NCBI GenBank assembly: GCA_004519485.1
Contig: CP038132.1
Span: forward strand, 615,001-679,000
Direction of reading: 5' to 3'
Length of the DNA: 64,000 bases
From: Nannochloropsis oceanica
Lineage: Eukaryota; Sar; Eustigmatophyceae; Eustigmatales; Monodopsidaceae
The notes beneath the pieces were generated by a model. The model made no database searches. It was given only the letters and a program-made list of their open reading frames with translations, and was not told the DNA's origin. A program made the translations under genes and the position numbers. Below, piece after piece: positions 20,002-30,192 of this stretch (the stretch's first letter is position 1; each line of letters begins with the position of its first letter).

Positions 20002-21018
20002 ATGAACACTCGCAGTGAGGGCGAGGAGATGCCGTACCTCAAGAGCAACTGGTCATCCATGCCTCCTTTGGAGGAGTTTGGGCGCTTCGCGTTTGGGGAA
20101 ATTTTCACCATACCAGAAATGACCTTGACACAAGAGGATCCCACGGCCCGGGCCTGCTACTTATACGTGGCCTTAGAGCACCAAGCACGCGTCCAGGAGT
20201 TGGATTTAATATGCGCGGCGCCGACCATCGTCGTGAATCTGATGCGGGGCAAATCCTCCACGGCCATGAGCTACACCTACTTGACAACCCTCAAGGGTCA
20301 AAGCTCAGAGGAATATCCAGGGCTCTTTGTCTTTCGCATCGACGCATCTCTGTTGTCGCATGTGGAAGTCTGGCAGCTCCAGATCAAATTCTTGTTTCCC
20401 CGGGTGGGGGAGAATTCGTTGCTGGTCAAGAAGATAAGTGTAATTGTGGAGGACCAGGCCAAGAGACGGGGGGAGCTCAACATGAAGGCCGAGGCAGGCG
20501 CAGGCAGGCGAGGGGTTCTCGACCGCCCCAATTCCACGGCCATTCAGACTTTTGTTCCGCCTCCTCAGCAGCAACGACAGCAGGGCTACGGCCCGCCCCC
20601 GCCCCCCCAGCCTTTCAATGCGGAGAGTGCCGTAATGGTGGGGCTGGTGGTGGTGGACCAAGTTCTGGGTGTCATGACCAAGGAGATCCAGGAGAACCTT
20701 CAGTCAACTTGTAGGGGGGTAGAAGAACGCTTGCTTGCAGATTTAAGCAGGCTAGAGGAGAAGATGGGGCGGATTGAGGAGGTGTATGATGACATTGCTG
20801 CGGACATTCGATTGACCTCGCTGCTGTCGGCATTGGAAGGGGCCAAAATTGCGCGGGGCATGGCAAACGCGGAAGAAGAAGAGAGAGGAATGGAAGGAGC
20901 AGCACAGGAGGGATTATCGGAGGAAAAGGGTGAGGACGTAGAGAGCCCAACGGGGGCTTGGGGGACCCCGGGCGGATTGACGCCAGATATGTATTATGGC
21001 GTTGGTGTCGGAGTGTAA
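20002..21018 (+). CDS. Unknown protein, beta-sandwich-like plus coiled coil
   Basis: 338 residues from ATG 20002. Residues about 10-155 read like a beta-rich domain with alternating hydrophobics (APTIVVNLMRGKSST; PGLFVFRIDASLLSHVEVW; NSLLVKKISVIVED), compatible with a galactose-binding-like sandwich. A Pro/Gln linker (about 185-205) follows, then a helical region (VMTKEIQENLQSTCRGVEER, LSRLEEKMGRIEEVYDDI) likely to form a coiled coil. The C-terminus is acidic. The order of sandwich, linker and coiled coil recalls the little-studied PAAT proteins (C10orf88), but I cannot show homology by eye. No signal peptide or membrane segment is seen. A CAG/TGAG junction a few codons after the ATG leaves open an upstream exon. 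Confidence 0.65.
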   Translation: MNTRSEGEEMPYLKSNWSSMPPLEEFGRFAFGEIFTIPEMTLTQEDPTARACYLYVALEHQARVQELDLICAAPTIVVNLMRGKSSTAMSYTYLTTLKGQSSEEYPGLFVFRIDASLLSHVEVWQLQIKFLFPRVGENSLLVKKISVIVEDQAKRRGELNMKAEAGAGRRGVLDRPNSTAIQTFVPPPQQQRQQGYGPPPPPQPFNAESAVMVGLVVVDQVLGVMTKEIQENLQSTCRGVEERLLADLSRLEEKMGRIEEVYDDIAADIRLTSLLSALEGAKIARGMANAEEEERGMEGAAQEGLSEEKGEDVESPTGAWGTPGGLTPDMYYGVGVGV

Positions 21019-21385
21019 AGAGATTAAAAAGTGGAGGGGTACTATGAAAGATGCACGAGTATGTGAGTGGAAAAGAGCGAAATATGTGAGAGGAAAAGAG
21101 CGATGTGATGTGAAAGTGATTGAGTGCGGTGAGTCATGCGATGAAGGGGAAGAGAAGTAGGGAAACAGACCAGAGGTGAATCATAATGGCCCTCGTTTCG
21201 AGCTCAAATGGCCACAAAAGAAAGATTCCGAGAGCCTCAACAGCATCAATCGGGAAAGCCGAAAGCAAAACAGAGAGTGGTCGACTAAGATTGATCCAAA
21301 GAAAAAACAAAACATGTCCGTAAGAGTTTACACATCAGTCTTAATGCTTTGTCTTCACTTCTCATTTATCACGGGACAGTTCATA
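21019..21385. other. Convergent 3' region
   Basis: Region between two genes that end facing each other. It contains a short imperfect tandem duplication (about 21 bp; 21061-21081 and 21084-21103, GAGNGGAAAAGAGCGA core). Nothing else was seen. Confidence 0.45.
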
Positions 21386-24340
21386 TCACCTTGCACTCTT
21401 AGCGTCCTCGTCTTCCTCCTCATCATCAGCATTTTTCTCGTCCCATTCCACCACCTCCATCCCCTCTCCCTCGTCGTTCTCCTCCTCGTCCTCCTCCTCG
21501 TCCTCCTCCTCGTCCTCGTCATCGTCCTCCCCCTCGTCCTCCTCCAAGTCTACCAACACCAAGTGGTTCGACCTGGATGTCAGAGTAGCTACCCCCCTAC
21601 AACCTGTCACTGATAGTACCAGCTGCTTTGGCGCCATCGCCGCGACCTGCCTCGCTTTCACTCCCTCCAGACTCTCCGGTGACAACGCATTCTTCTCACT
21701 CAGTTCAAAACAACTGCTCGGACCCCGGCCAGCAGGAGGAAGAGGCAGCCCCTCCTCCTCCTCGTCCGCGTTGTGTATCGGTGTGAGAGAAGACAACAGG
21801 CTAGAAAGCGGCAGCTTCCAAATTTCTGCAGAGGAGCGTCCATTCAAAAATTGAGGAGGGCCGCGAGCCAGTAGGACGAGCGATTCGGGATTGGATGAGG
21901 GAAGAAGGGGCAGCCCTCCGTAGAGGGAGGCTTGTTGGAAAATACGGTCAGGCGGGGAGGAAAGGGAGAGTATTTTCAGCGGGAGAAAGAGATTATGACA
22001 GCTGCGGCACGGTTGGCTCTCGTCCATTTTCCAAGCAAATGCATTGACTTGAACAGACAAGAGAGTGGCCTGCGTGCCCTGCCCTTCTACCGCCGCGACC
22101 AAAATCTGAGAAGGGTCACCAGTGGGGGAGACGTAAAGGTCCGGCGCTGCAGCCAAGGGTTGGGAGGTTAGACGGAGACTACGGGAAGGAGCAAGGCAGG
22201 TCTTGAGCGCCTTGAGGGGCCGTTTGAAGACAGCTTCGAAACGGGAACGCACTTCGCTGACCTGCATGCGGAGGGATGCAGATGCCAGATCATCTCCTTC
22301 ACCAGTTTCCGCTGTTGCTGATGGTGTCGCTCCTACCCCAGCTGCTTCTACTGCTGATGGCAAGGGCTCGTCTTTAAAATAAGCTGATATTTGAACCGCG
22401 ATCACCGCCTCGGTATTCCCACATCCTCCCGGATCCATTGGCTTCTTGGTCCCTCCCTCCACATTCTCGTCTCCCCCTCCTCCTCCTGCTGCTGCTGCTG
22501 CTGCTGATGGTCGTAGATGAGGTCTACGTAGAAATGCCAACAGCATGCGTACATGCTTAGTGGAATGCCGAAATGTCAACCTGCCAGCACGGGTGGCTGC
22601 CGGAGTCTCCTCTCCGGTTCCCGCGGGCAGGTGCTGCATCGTATCAAGAAGCCAGAGGAGGAACACCTTGAGATTCTGCCTCGCTTCTTGCACCTTCTTT
22701 AGAGCCTCCTCTGCTTTCAAACTCAGATTTACCGCTGCATCAACGAGGGAGGAAAGCGCGCGTGCGGAGAGACCCACCGTTCGGTAGCCGTCTCCCATAC
22801 GAGAGAGCCCCCGAAGCTTGCTTGCGTGGAAGACCACCATCTCTGCAACCCTTCCCACCTGCTCCCGGAGCAAAGACTCAACACTCGCAACTTTTTCATC
22901 AATTATTTTGGAGAGGCGAAAGAGGTTGTGCTGTTGTGGCTCGGAGCCATTTTGGCTGAGGTATTGATTAAGGGCGGGGCAAGCTACTCCAGACAAGACC
23001 AACGACAAGAACACCTCCCGCGCCGAAGCCTCGCATGCGTAGTCTCTCAGTAAGTTATTGAGCAATTCCAGTTTAATATCAAGTGTACGCACGCTCTCGC
23101 TCCAATGCCTTTCGGCCAAATTAAGGGCATCTTGTAAATGAGTAACCAGGCTGGAAAGTGCGGCAAATGCACTCGTAAGGGGCTTGAGTTGATGCCTGTT
23201 CTCCCAAAAGGAAGTGGTGGGGAGTGCCAGGAGGGATGTCCCATCTTGTGCATTTTCGCCGTGGCCGACTGCGAAGAGGAGGGTGCGAAGATCGGGAGTT
23301 GCGGTGATGGACTGGACGCGGAGGATGTTTGATTGGGGGGGTCGTTTGTCGGGAGGAGAGGACCGAGGCATTGGATGGGGGGGGTAGCCTGGGGAGGGAG
23401 AGGAGACCCTTGGTGTGGTTGCTCTCGGTTGTGTTGATTGCAGCGAAAGTGGCTTAGGACTGGGTGATGAAGGAGTACCAAAGACAGAGGGGGGCGAGTC
23501 TCCGCTGCTATTGCCGCCGCCGTTCGTAGATGACGCTGACGGAGAAGGCACCAAATCCTGCAACCGCAGACTAAGCAAGGGAAACAGTCCCGAGGACAAC
23601 ACTAAGACATTACCACTCTTAAAGCAGGCAACAAGGATATCCAATGACGCAGATCCTGCCGTTAATTTGGCGCCGACAGGCTCTTCTTTTCTGTCCTTAG
23701 GCGCAGCGAAGCTCCCACTTTGTGGCCCTAATGCAGGCAGGTCTTCTAAAAACACAGCGTCTCGCTCAAGGTAGTACGACGCCGCGATGCGAGATTGATC
23801 CTTCTCCCAATCCAAGGCGGATAAGCGTGGAGCGTCGCGATGCTGGGTGAACCAGCCCAAGACGAGCACCTCGCTGTGGTCCAATGCTTCTGGAGGCCGG
23901 GCCCCCAAGGGAAGAGGGGAGGGCTCCCCCTTCTCCACGTCAAAGAAGCTGATAGCACCACGTTCGTGCCCCAAGGCCAGCATGTTTCCGTCTGGACTCC
24001 ATGCAAGGTCTGTCACGCGGTTCTCGTCCCGCAACTCGGCCGCGGGCAAGGCGTGCAATTTCTGCCAGGAAATGGTCCGAAGTACTACCAAGGAGCCGTC
24101 CCCCGCCAAAAGGGCGATCAAGTCCATTTTCGGACACAAGGCCACTTTGGTCACCGCCACAGACTTCTCGTGCAGCACGCTAAACGTACGGCTGTTGACG
24201 GTCAAGGGGAGCGGAGAGCGCGCTTCCTCGTCTTCATCCTGCTGCGGCGGGGCCATGGTGCTTTGTTTGATGACGGAGAGGTCAAGTGGAGATTGCAGCC
24301 GCGTCTTCCTCTCCGCCGCCCCTGCCGGGAGCTCCTGCAT
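21386..24340 (-). CDS. APC4: Anaphase-promoting complex subunit 4
   Basis: Intronless, 984 residues from ATG 24340; an in-frame ATG at about residue 29 (MAPPQQDEDE) is an equally good start. APC4 is a scaffold of the APC/C ubiquitin ligase that drives mitotic exit. The N-terminal WD40-like block has the family hallmark: FSVLHEKSVAVTKVALCPKM followed by DLIALLAGDGSLVVLRTISW and DLAWSPDGNMLALGHERGAI. A long helical middle carries the APC4 four-helix bundle (HLQDALNLAERHWSESVRTL; LNNLLRDYACEASAREVFLS), which contacts other platform subunits. Inserts rich in Pro/Ser (about 270-340) and Gly/Ala occur. The extreme C-terminus is a roughly 50-residue Glu/Asp tail, not conserved in the family but typical of this genome's low-complexity habit. 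Confidence 0.88.
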   Translation of the reverse strand: MQELPAGAAERKTRLQSPLDLSVIKQSTMAPPQQDEDEEARSPLPLTVNSRTFSVLHEKSVAVTKVALCPKMDLIALLAGDGSLVVLRTISWQKLHALPAAELRDENRVTDLAWSPDGNMLALGHERGAISFFDVEKGEPSPLPLGARPPEALDHSEVLVLGWFTQHRDAPRLSALDWEKDQSRIAASYYLERDAVFLEDLPALGPQSGSFAAPKDRKEEPVGAKLTAGSASLDILVACFKSGNVLVLSSGLFPLLSLRLQDLVPSPSASSTNGGGNSSGDSPPSVFGTPSSPSPKPLSLQSTQPRATTPRVSSPSPGYPPHPMPRSSPPDKRPPQSNILRVQSITATPDLRTLLFAVGHGENAQDGTSLLALPTTSFWENRHQLKPLTSAFAALSSLVTHLQDALNLAERHWSESVRTLDIKLELLNNLLRDYACEASAREVFLSLVLSGVACPALNQYLSQNGSEPQQHNLFRLSKIIDEKVASVESLLREQVGRVAEMVVFHASKLRGLSRMGDGYRTVGLSARALSSLVDAAVNLSLKAEEALKKVQEARQNLKVFLLWLLDTMQHLPAGTGEETPAATRAGRLTFRHSTKHVRMLLAFLRRPHLRPSAAAAAAGGGGGDENVEGGTKKPMDPGGCGNTEAVIAVQISAYFKDEPLPSAVEAAGVGATPSATAETGEGDDLASASLRMQVSEVRSRFEAVFKRPLKALKTCLAPSRSLRLTSQPLAAAPDLYVSPTGDPSQILVAAVEGQGTQATLLSVQVNAFAWKMDESQPCRSCHNLFLPLKILSLSSPPDRIFQQASLYGGLPLLPSSNPESLVLLARGPPQFLNGRSSAEIWKLPLSSLLSSLTPIHNADEEEEGLPLPPAGRGPSSCFELSEKNALSPESLEGVKARQVAAMAPKQLVLSVTGCRGVATLTSRSNHLVLVDLEEDEGEDDDEDEEEDEEEDEEENDEGEGMEVVEWDEKNADDEEEDEDAKSAR

Positions 24341-25292
24341 CTGCTGCTACTGCTCAGCCGTCTACAATTCCTCCTATATCGTCTCCTAAGCTTTGTATTG
24401 GTGGATGCAACGAGTGAGAAACGGGTCGAAGGTCGAAGACGAGGCGAGAGTCCTACACTGATGAGGTCCGAGCGAGTTGGTCACCGGTTGATGATAATTT
24501 GGCAGCAGGCGTTTTAAACTAACAGACAAAACGCTCTACTAACCACCGCGCGCACACACACAAGCACGCAAACACCCACACATTAACTGAGCAAGCAGGC
24601 AAGCGCTGTATGAAACGCGAGGGTGTAGCAGCCGGGGAATGGGTGTCTGGACGCGGACAAGCGCCATACTCCTTGCTTCTCCAGACGTGGCATCGCCTAT
24701 GTCGTGCTGAATACAAGACCACCACGTCTCTCATCACACACGCACACAGACACACGCACACACACACACACACGATGGCCTAGTGTACAGCCTCGTAATT
24801 CGCCGGTCCACGTCTTTGACGAGGCGGGTGGCTATGGCCCCCCTCGTCCGTTGAGGAGGGGTGCCCCCTGGGCGACCCCCTCTCGTCCGTTTCTGGTGTC
24901 GGTAATGCAAGCAAAGAAAGATGACAACACACAGCCTGCTTTCCGAGAAACAAACAGGCAGGCATCTCAAGCCAGGGTGTGAATGAGTCCGTGTGTCATC
25001 TACTGACGCGTGCATAATCGGAGGCGCCTCGACATCGCCTGGACGAGGGAACTTTCTGTACCTTTTTGGTGTTGCGATGAATTTTATAAGAAAGAGACGC
25101 GGTGTGCATGTCTCACCCACTCCGCTTCCTGGTCCCACATGCTCTTGTTCATTATGCCCCGTCTTTCAATCGTTGGCCTAAGAGTATTGTGGAGGCCCCT
25201 CCACTCCGCATCGCACACGTCATCCCTTTCTTACCTTCTCTCCCTTCCTCTTCCCTCTGCACAAATAGAAAGAAGGAACAGAGGAACGGAAG
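24341..25292. promoter_or_regulatory. Divergent intergenic region between APC4 and the ubiquitin hydrolase
   Basis: A 952-bp region expected to hold both promoters. Two CA/GT-rich stretches (about 24545-24585 and 24735-24773) lie here, the second an imperfect (CA)n microsatellite. No convincing coding exon was found. Confidence 0.5.
24735..24773. repeat. Imperfect (CA)n microsatellite
   Basis: CACACA runs with G interruptions; alternating purine-pyrimidine sequence able to adopt Z-DNA. Confidence 0.8.
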
Positions 25293-26431
25293 ATGACATT
25301 GGATCACGACCCCGGCGGTTGTCGGAGCAGCAACGGCGATAAATATTCGGTCGATCTCCCGCCTCCGCCTCCGGCAGGTGCGACTTTGCCTCCCTCGGTG
25401 AAGGAGCAACGCGAACGAGTTCGAGAGGCGGTAGAGGAGGGACAGACCTTGAGGGTGGGGGATGTGCTTTTCCCCATCTCCCTTCGATGGTGGCAACAAT
25501 GGAAGGCGTATGTTGGGTACGAGGAGAAAGATGCCAGTGCTGAGGGGAATGAAGACTCGCATCCCGGCCGCATCAACAACTATGCGCTGGTGCTGCCTCG
25601 GAAGGAATCATGCGAGCAATATCAGCACCGGGGCCAGCAGCACAGGCACCAGCACGAGGTGCTGGAGCTACGAAAAATTCTGGTTCAATTCAAGGATTTT
25701 GAATGTCTTCCCGAAGCGGCTTATACCTTGTTGAAAGAATGGTATGGGGGTGGGCCTGATATACCCCGGGCGGTCAGGCGGGTCGGTCTAGGGGGCAATG
25801 CATATAATCGAGTCGAGCTATACCCTTATGTAGTGGACGTATCATGTGGGGATTCTGTCTTTCACTGTGGCACGTCTAGGGAACGCGTGGGACGAGGAGG
25901 ATCGGGAGGAAGGCGGTTGGTGTTCGCGACAGAGACTCCGGCCGCAGAGTTCGTCCTGGAGGTGTGTAAGGCGGTGGGGGTGGAGGTGGAGCACGCCGTC
26001 TTGTATTTGGTGGTGATGCTTGAGAAGGAGAAGGAGAAAGAGGACGAGATGATGTATGGGGTGGTAGGGGCGACGATGAGGACGGGGGAGGGTATGAATC
26101 CGCAGCAGGATCAGGAGGGAGGTGACAGCAATATGGACTTGGTCACAGACGCATCTCTCTTGCCCCTGCATCTGCAGTCGCAGCAGCAGCACCAGCACCA
26201 GCAACAGCAGCAACAGCCTCCAATAGAACTTCGGGAGCTGAAGCAGGACAGCTTCAAGGCAGATGAGACGGTGGCAGACCTACTGTATGGACAGACGGGT
26301 GTGCGGATGTTCGTGGAGGATCGCAGCTGGCGGTTTAAGTTGAAGATCGGGGACGCGGTGGACGCTATGGACGATTCGTGTGGATGGTATGATTCCAAGA
26401 TTGTCGAGGTGCTGGAACCTGAGAAAATCGT

Positions 26432-26463
<32 letters not shown>

Positions 26464-29400
26464 ATAGCAGCGGTGGAAAGCTGGTCCCGCGCGTCAAGAT
26501 CCATTTCCGTTGTTGGGAGAGCCGGTGGGACGTGGTCAAGGAGGTCACGAGCGAGCTTATCCAGCCTTTGTTCACGAAGGCTATAGACTGGCGCCATTTC
26601 ACCCTGGATATGCCCCTAGAACTCCGCTGCAAAGATGACCAAAAGTGGTATAAGGCCACCGTGGCGCAGATAGATGGGATCAACCGCAAGGTTCTTGTCA
26701 AGCATCTGCCCCATGAAAATGAGGGGGCATCCGTCTGGGAGGAATTCGAGAGCGAGGACATTGCGTGCCTCGGTGTTCACATCAGGGAACTCTCGTCCAC
26801 GGGTGCTGGTGCGAGCTATAGCGGCAGTAGTGCCAACAGCAGCAGGGGGTCCTCTCCGTCCAGCTCTTCTTCATTGAATTTGTCCGTGTCCTCGGTCAAA
26901 TCATCTTCGTCCTCTTCCTCCTTCCCTTCCTCTACCGGTGTCTCTCCCTTCCCTGCGGCAGGAGGGCGAACGCTAGGGACTGGTGCTGCTGGTGCTGCTG
27001 CTGCTGCTGATATCACTCTAGGCAGAAGTGGGAGCGGCAGCAGCTACTTGCTCACTGGTAGCGGTATCAGATATGGAGGTGAAGTGGGGGGGATGAGCGC
27101 GTCCTTGTCATCATCGGGAGTGGTGGGTTTGATTAATTTGGGAAATACGTGCTTCATGAACTCGATGCTGCAGTGTTTGTCAAACACGGGCATATTGACC
27201 GAATTTTTCTTGTCGGGCAAGCATGAAGGGCAGATCAATGAGGGTAATCCCCTAGGGAAACAGGGGGTGTTGGCTCGGACGTATGCCAGGCTGTTGAAGG
27301 AGATGTGGGACGAGGAGAGGAGTGGGAGTGCGATTTACCCCACGGAGTTCAAAAAAGTGATAAGTCAATATGCACCTCAGTTTGCCGGCTATCAGCAGCA
27401 TGACTCGCAGGTAGGGCCACCCTCTCCCTCTCTCCCGCTTTCCCTCCCTCCCGTACCAACTCTCACCCTCGCTCCCTCCTGTACCGATTCTTACCCTCAC
27501 TCCCTTCTTCTCCTCCCCCGTTCCGTAGGAGCTGATGAATTTCCTGCTTGACGGACTTCACGAAGACCTGAATCGTGTGCGCCACAAGCCATATGTCGTG
27601 ACCCGGGACTACGCCGGCGAGCCCGACGGACAATTTGCAGGGGAGTGCTGGAAGCGGCACTTGGCCAGGAATGACTCGGTGGTGATCGACCATTGCCAGG
27701 CTCAGTATAAATCCCACCTGACTTGCCCTCAATGTGGGCATGAAAGTATTACGTTCGATCCGTACATGAGCCTCACCTTGCCCCTGCCTGTAAAGAGTAT
27801 GGTCAAAGTGGCCTTCATCTTCCATGCCTGGCCGCTGGGCAAAAGCCCCCCGTTAAGTGTTGCTGCGAATCTGCCTTCGACTGCGACAGCGAAGCAGCTT
27901 AAGGCTTGGATTGTCGAGAATCTGTGTTGGCCCCGCCCTTCCTCGTCACTTCTTGAGTCAACTGGGAAGGAGGAGGAATCAGAGAGCATGGTGGTGGAGG
28001 AGGAGGAGGAGGAGGTTGAAGAGGAGAAGCAGCAGAAGCTCAAGCAGGACCAGAGAGAGAACACGAAGGGCGGAGATCTGTACAACGGAAGCAGTAGCAT
28101 CACTGCCGAAAGTGCTATGGCAGTGGTTGAGGAGAAGGGCGAGGAGGAGGAAGCCTTTCGCAAGCCCTCCCCTTCGACCATTAACCTGGTACAGATATTC
28201 GACCGACGCCACATCAGAGAGTTCAAGGATACGGATCCCATCAGTACGCTTGCCAGTACCACTATCAGCCTCCAAGCCTTCCAACTCGAGCATTCCCCCT
28301 CCCTTCTCCCTCCCCCCCGCATCACCAGTACGTCTTCCTCCTCCTCCTCCTCCTCCTCCTCCTCCTCCTCTTCCTCTTCCTCTTCCTCCTGGCTGACGGG
28401 CAAGCGCGACGGCTCTCCCTCTCCTCCGCCTTTTGGCGTCCGGGGCAAGACCCCCCCTCCTTCTCTTTCTCCTTCTGCTCCCTCTGTCTTGAAGGTTATG
28501 AAAAGGGAGGAAGGGGGGGAGGACGAGGTTTTCGTGATGGCCACGTGTTTGTTTGGGAAGGCGAAGCCGTCGACGTTTTCGTTTGCCTCGGCCTCGAAAA
28601 CGTACGAGCGATTTGGTCCAATGGTTCGATTCACTCTTTCAAGCACGAGGGCAACGAATCGGGAAGTCCACGCGCGGGTATGGGCAGCAACCCAACGGTT
28701 TTTGAAAGTGGAGGAGGGAGGGAAGGAGTGGGGGAAGGAGGAGGAGGGGGACGAGGTAGGGAAAGTGCCGTATCGGTTATTTGTGACCAAATTGGGAGAT
28801 GAGGGCGTGGGGGAGGAAGTGCTGGATGATGGAGGGGCGTTCGATGTGCAGGTCCTGAGGGAGAAGGTGTTGTTGGTTGCGTTTGGAAATAACGTGTTTG
28901 GGAAGAGAGTGGTGAAGATGGAGGTGGAGCGGAAGGAGTTGCACTCGTCGGTGCGGTGGATGGGTGGGACGCAGGGAGAAAAGGTCGGGGCGGCAACGAA
29001 GGTGATTGAGTTAAAGCAGTGCTTGGAAAAGTTTTCGGAGAGGGAGCAACTTGAGGAGACGGACCCATGGTTCTGCCCTAAGTGCAAGGAGCACGTCGCA
29101 GCTTTCAAAAAGATGGATGTTTGGTCCTTGCCGGACGTGTTGATTCTGCATTTGAAGCGGTTCTCGTACGTACAAGAATTAAGTTCAGGCCCCACGCGGG
29201 ATAAAATCGAGGATTTGGTTAAATTTCCCGTGGAGGGCTTGGATATGAGGGATGTGATGCGGGGGCCGGTGGATGAGTCCGCTCCGCCAGTGTATGATTT
29301 ATATGCTGTGTCTGAACACTCGGGAGGTTTGGGTGGAGGGCATTACACGGCAGTAGCGAAAAATTTTCGGAACGGGAAATGGTATTCTTTTAATGATTCG

Positions 29401-29571
29401 TCTGTGAAGCCGGTGGAGGAGGGTAAGGAAGAGGCAGCGTTAATTACCCCTCGAGCGTACGTCTTGTTTTATAAGCGAAAGCAAGGATCATTGAAGTGGG
29501 CTGGGGCGCTGCCGCCTGCGGCAGATGAGGTTCAGGGGGAAGGAAAGATGTTGCGGGTAGGTAGGGAGTAG
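25293..29571 (+). CDS. Ubiquitin carboxyl-terminal hydrolase with DUSP domain (USP4/11/15-like)
   Basis: Model: join(25293..27410, 27529..29571), 1,386 residues; one phase-0 intron of 118 nt splits the conserved QQHDSQ/ELMNFLLDGLHEDLNR block. A cysteine protease that removes ubiquitin from substrates. Order of parts: DUSP domain (about 54-183; VGDVLFPISLRWWQQWKAYV, LPEAAYTLLKEWYGG), Gln and Ser linkers, a tudor/chromo-like middle (WYDSKIVEVLEP; LRCKDDQKWYKATVAQIDG), and then the catalytic core. The Cys box LINLGNTCFMNSMLQCLSN has nucleophile Cys620. Zinc ribbon pairs lie at Cys772/775 (CPQC) and Cys1222/1225 (CPKC). The His box GGGHYTAVAKNFRNGKWYSF has His1311, and NDSS gives Asn1328/Asp1329. 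The triad and zinc ligands are all present, so the enzyme should be active. Between the ribbons lies a long insert with Glu and Ser homopolymers, the Ser run coming from a (TCC)n tract at about 28338-28390. Confidence 0.92.
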
Positions 29572-30192
29572 AGATAAGGGAAGGCGGAGCTGAAAGAAGA
29601 AGAGAAGGAAGGTGGCTTAGTGTGAAGACGGGCAAGGACGTGTCACCCGACAGAGTGTATGATGAGGGTAAGGTACCATTAGTAAGCACGAAAGGAGTAA
29701 GTGACAGATTAGACTATCATGTAGCAGTAGTAGAAATCTCTGAACAGAGTAAAAGTGTATCTGTGCCTCTGTGTGTCCGTGTGTGTGCACGCGTGTGTGC
29801 AAAATGATCTATAAAAGGCAGCACTGTCATCGGGCCGGCCCTCAATGAGCGTGAGGGTGAATGAACGGTTGGAAATTCGGCAAGGAGATCGGAAAAATTA
29901 AAGAAATATCGCGCGTGGAAGATCATCCCCATATGCTTGCATTGCGTTGTTACTTTGTGTTTGAAAATAAAACTGGTCGGTAGACGGGGCAGGGGCAAGT
30001 CAACGGCTCGAGTGATGCCTCCAGACCTCATTTTTATCATCCCCACCATCACAACAAACCCTCTCCCCATCCCTGACGTCCTTCACGTTTTTCCGCCTCC
30101 TATATATACAGGCACCTGTCTCAACCAAAGCTTCACCACAGGACGTTTCCAAAACGGAGGAAGTACCGATCAAGAAGCACCACTGTTGCTTC
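29572..30192. other. Intergenic 621 bp
   Basis: Lies between two rightward genes: the 3' UTR of the ubiquitin hydrolase, then the promoter of the P-type ATPase. A GT-rich alternating stretch (about 29758-29800) is present. No gene was seen. Confidence 0.45.

Noticed and set aside
27729-29195. A 488-codon open frame on the minus strand
   Set aside because: Exactly antisense to the ubiquitin hydrolase core, whose motifs and catalytic residues are complete; its Ser/Pro-rich product has no family features.
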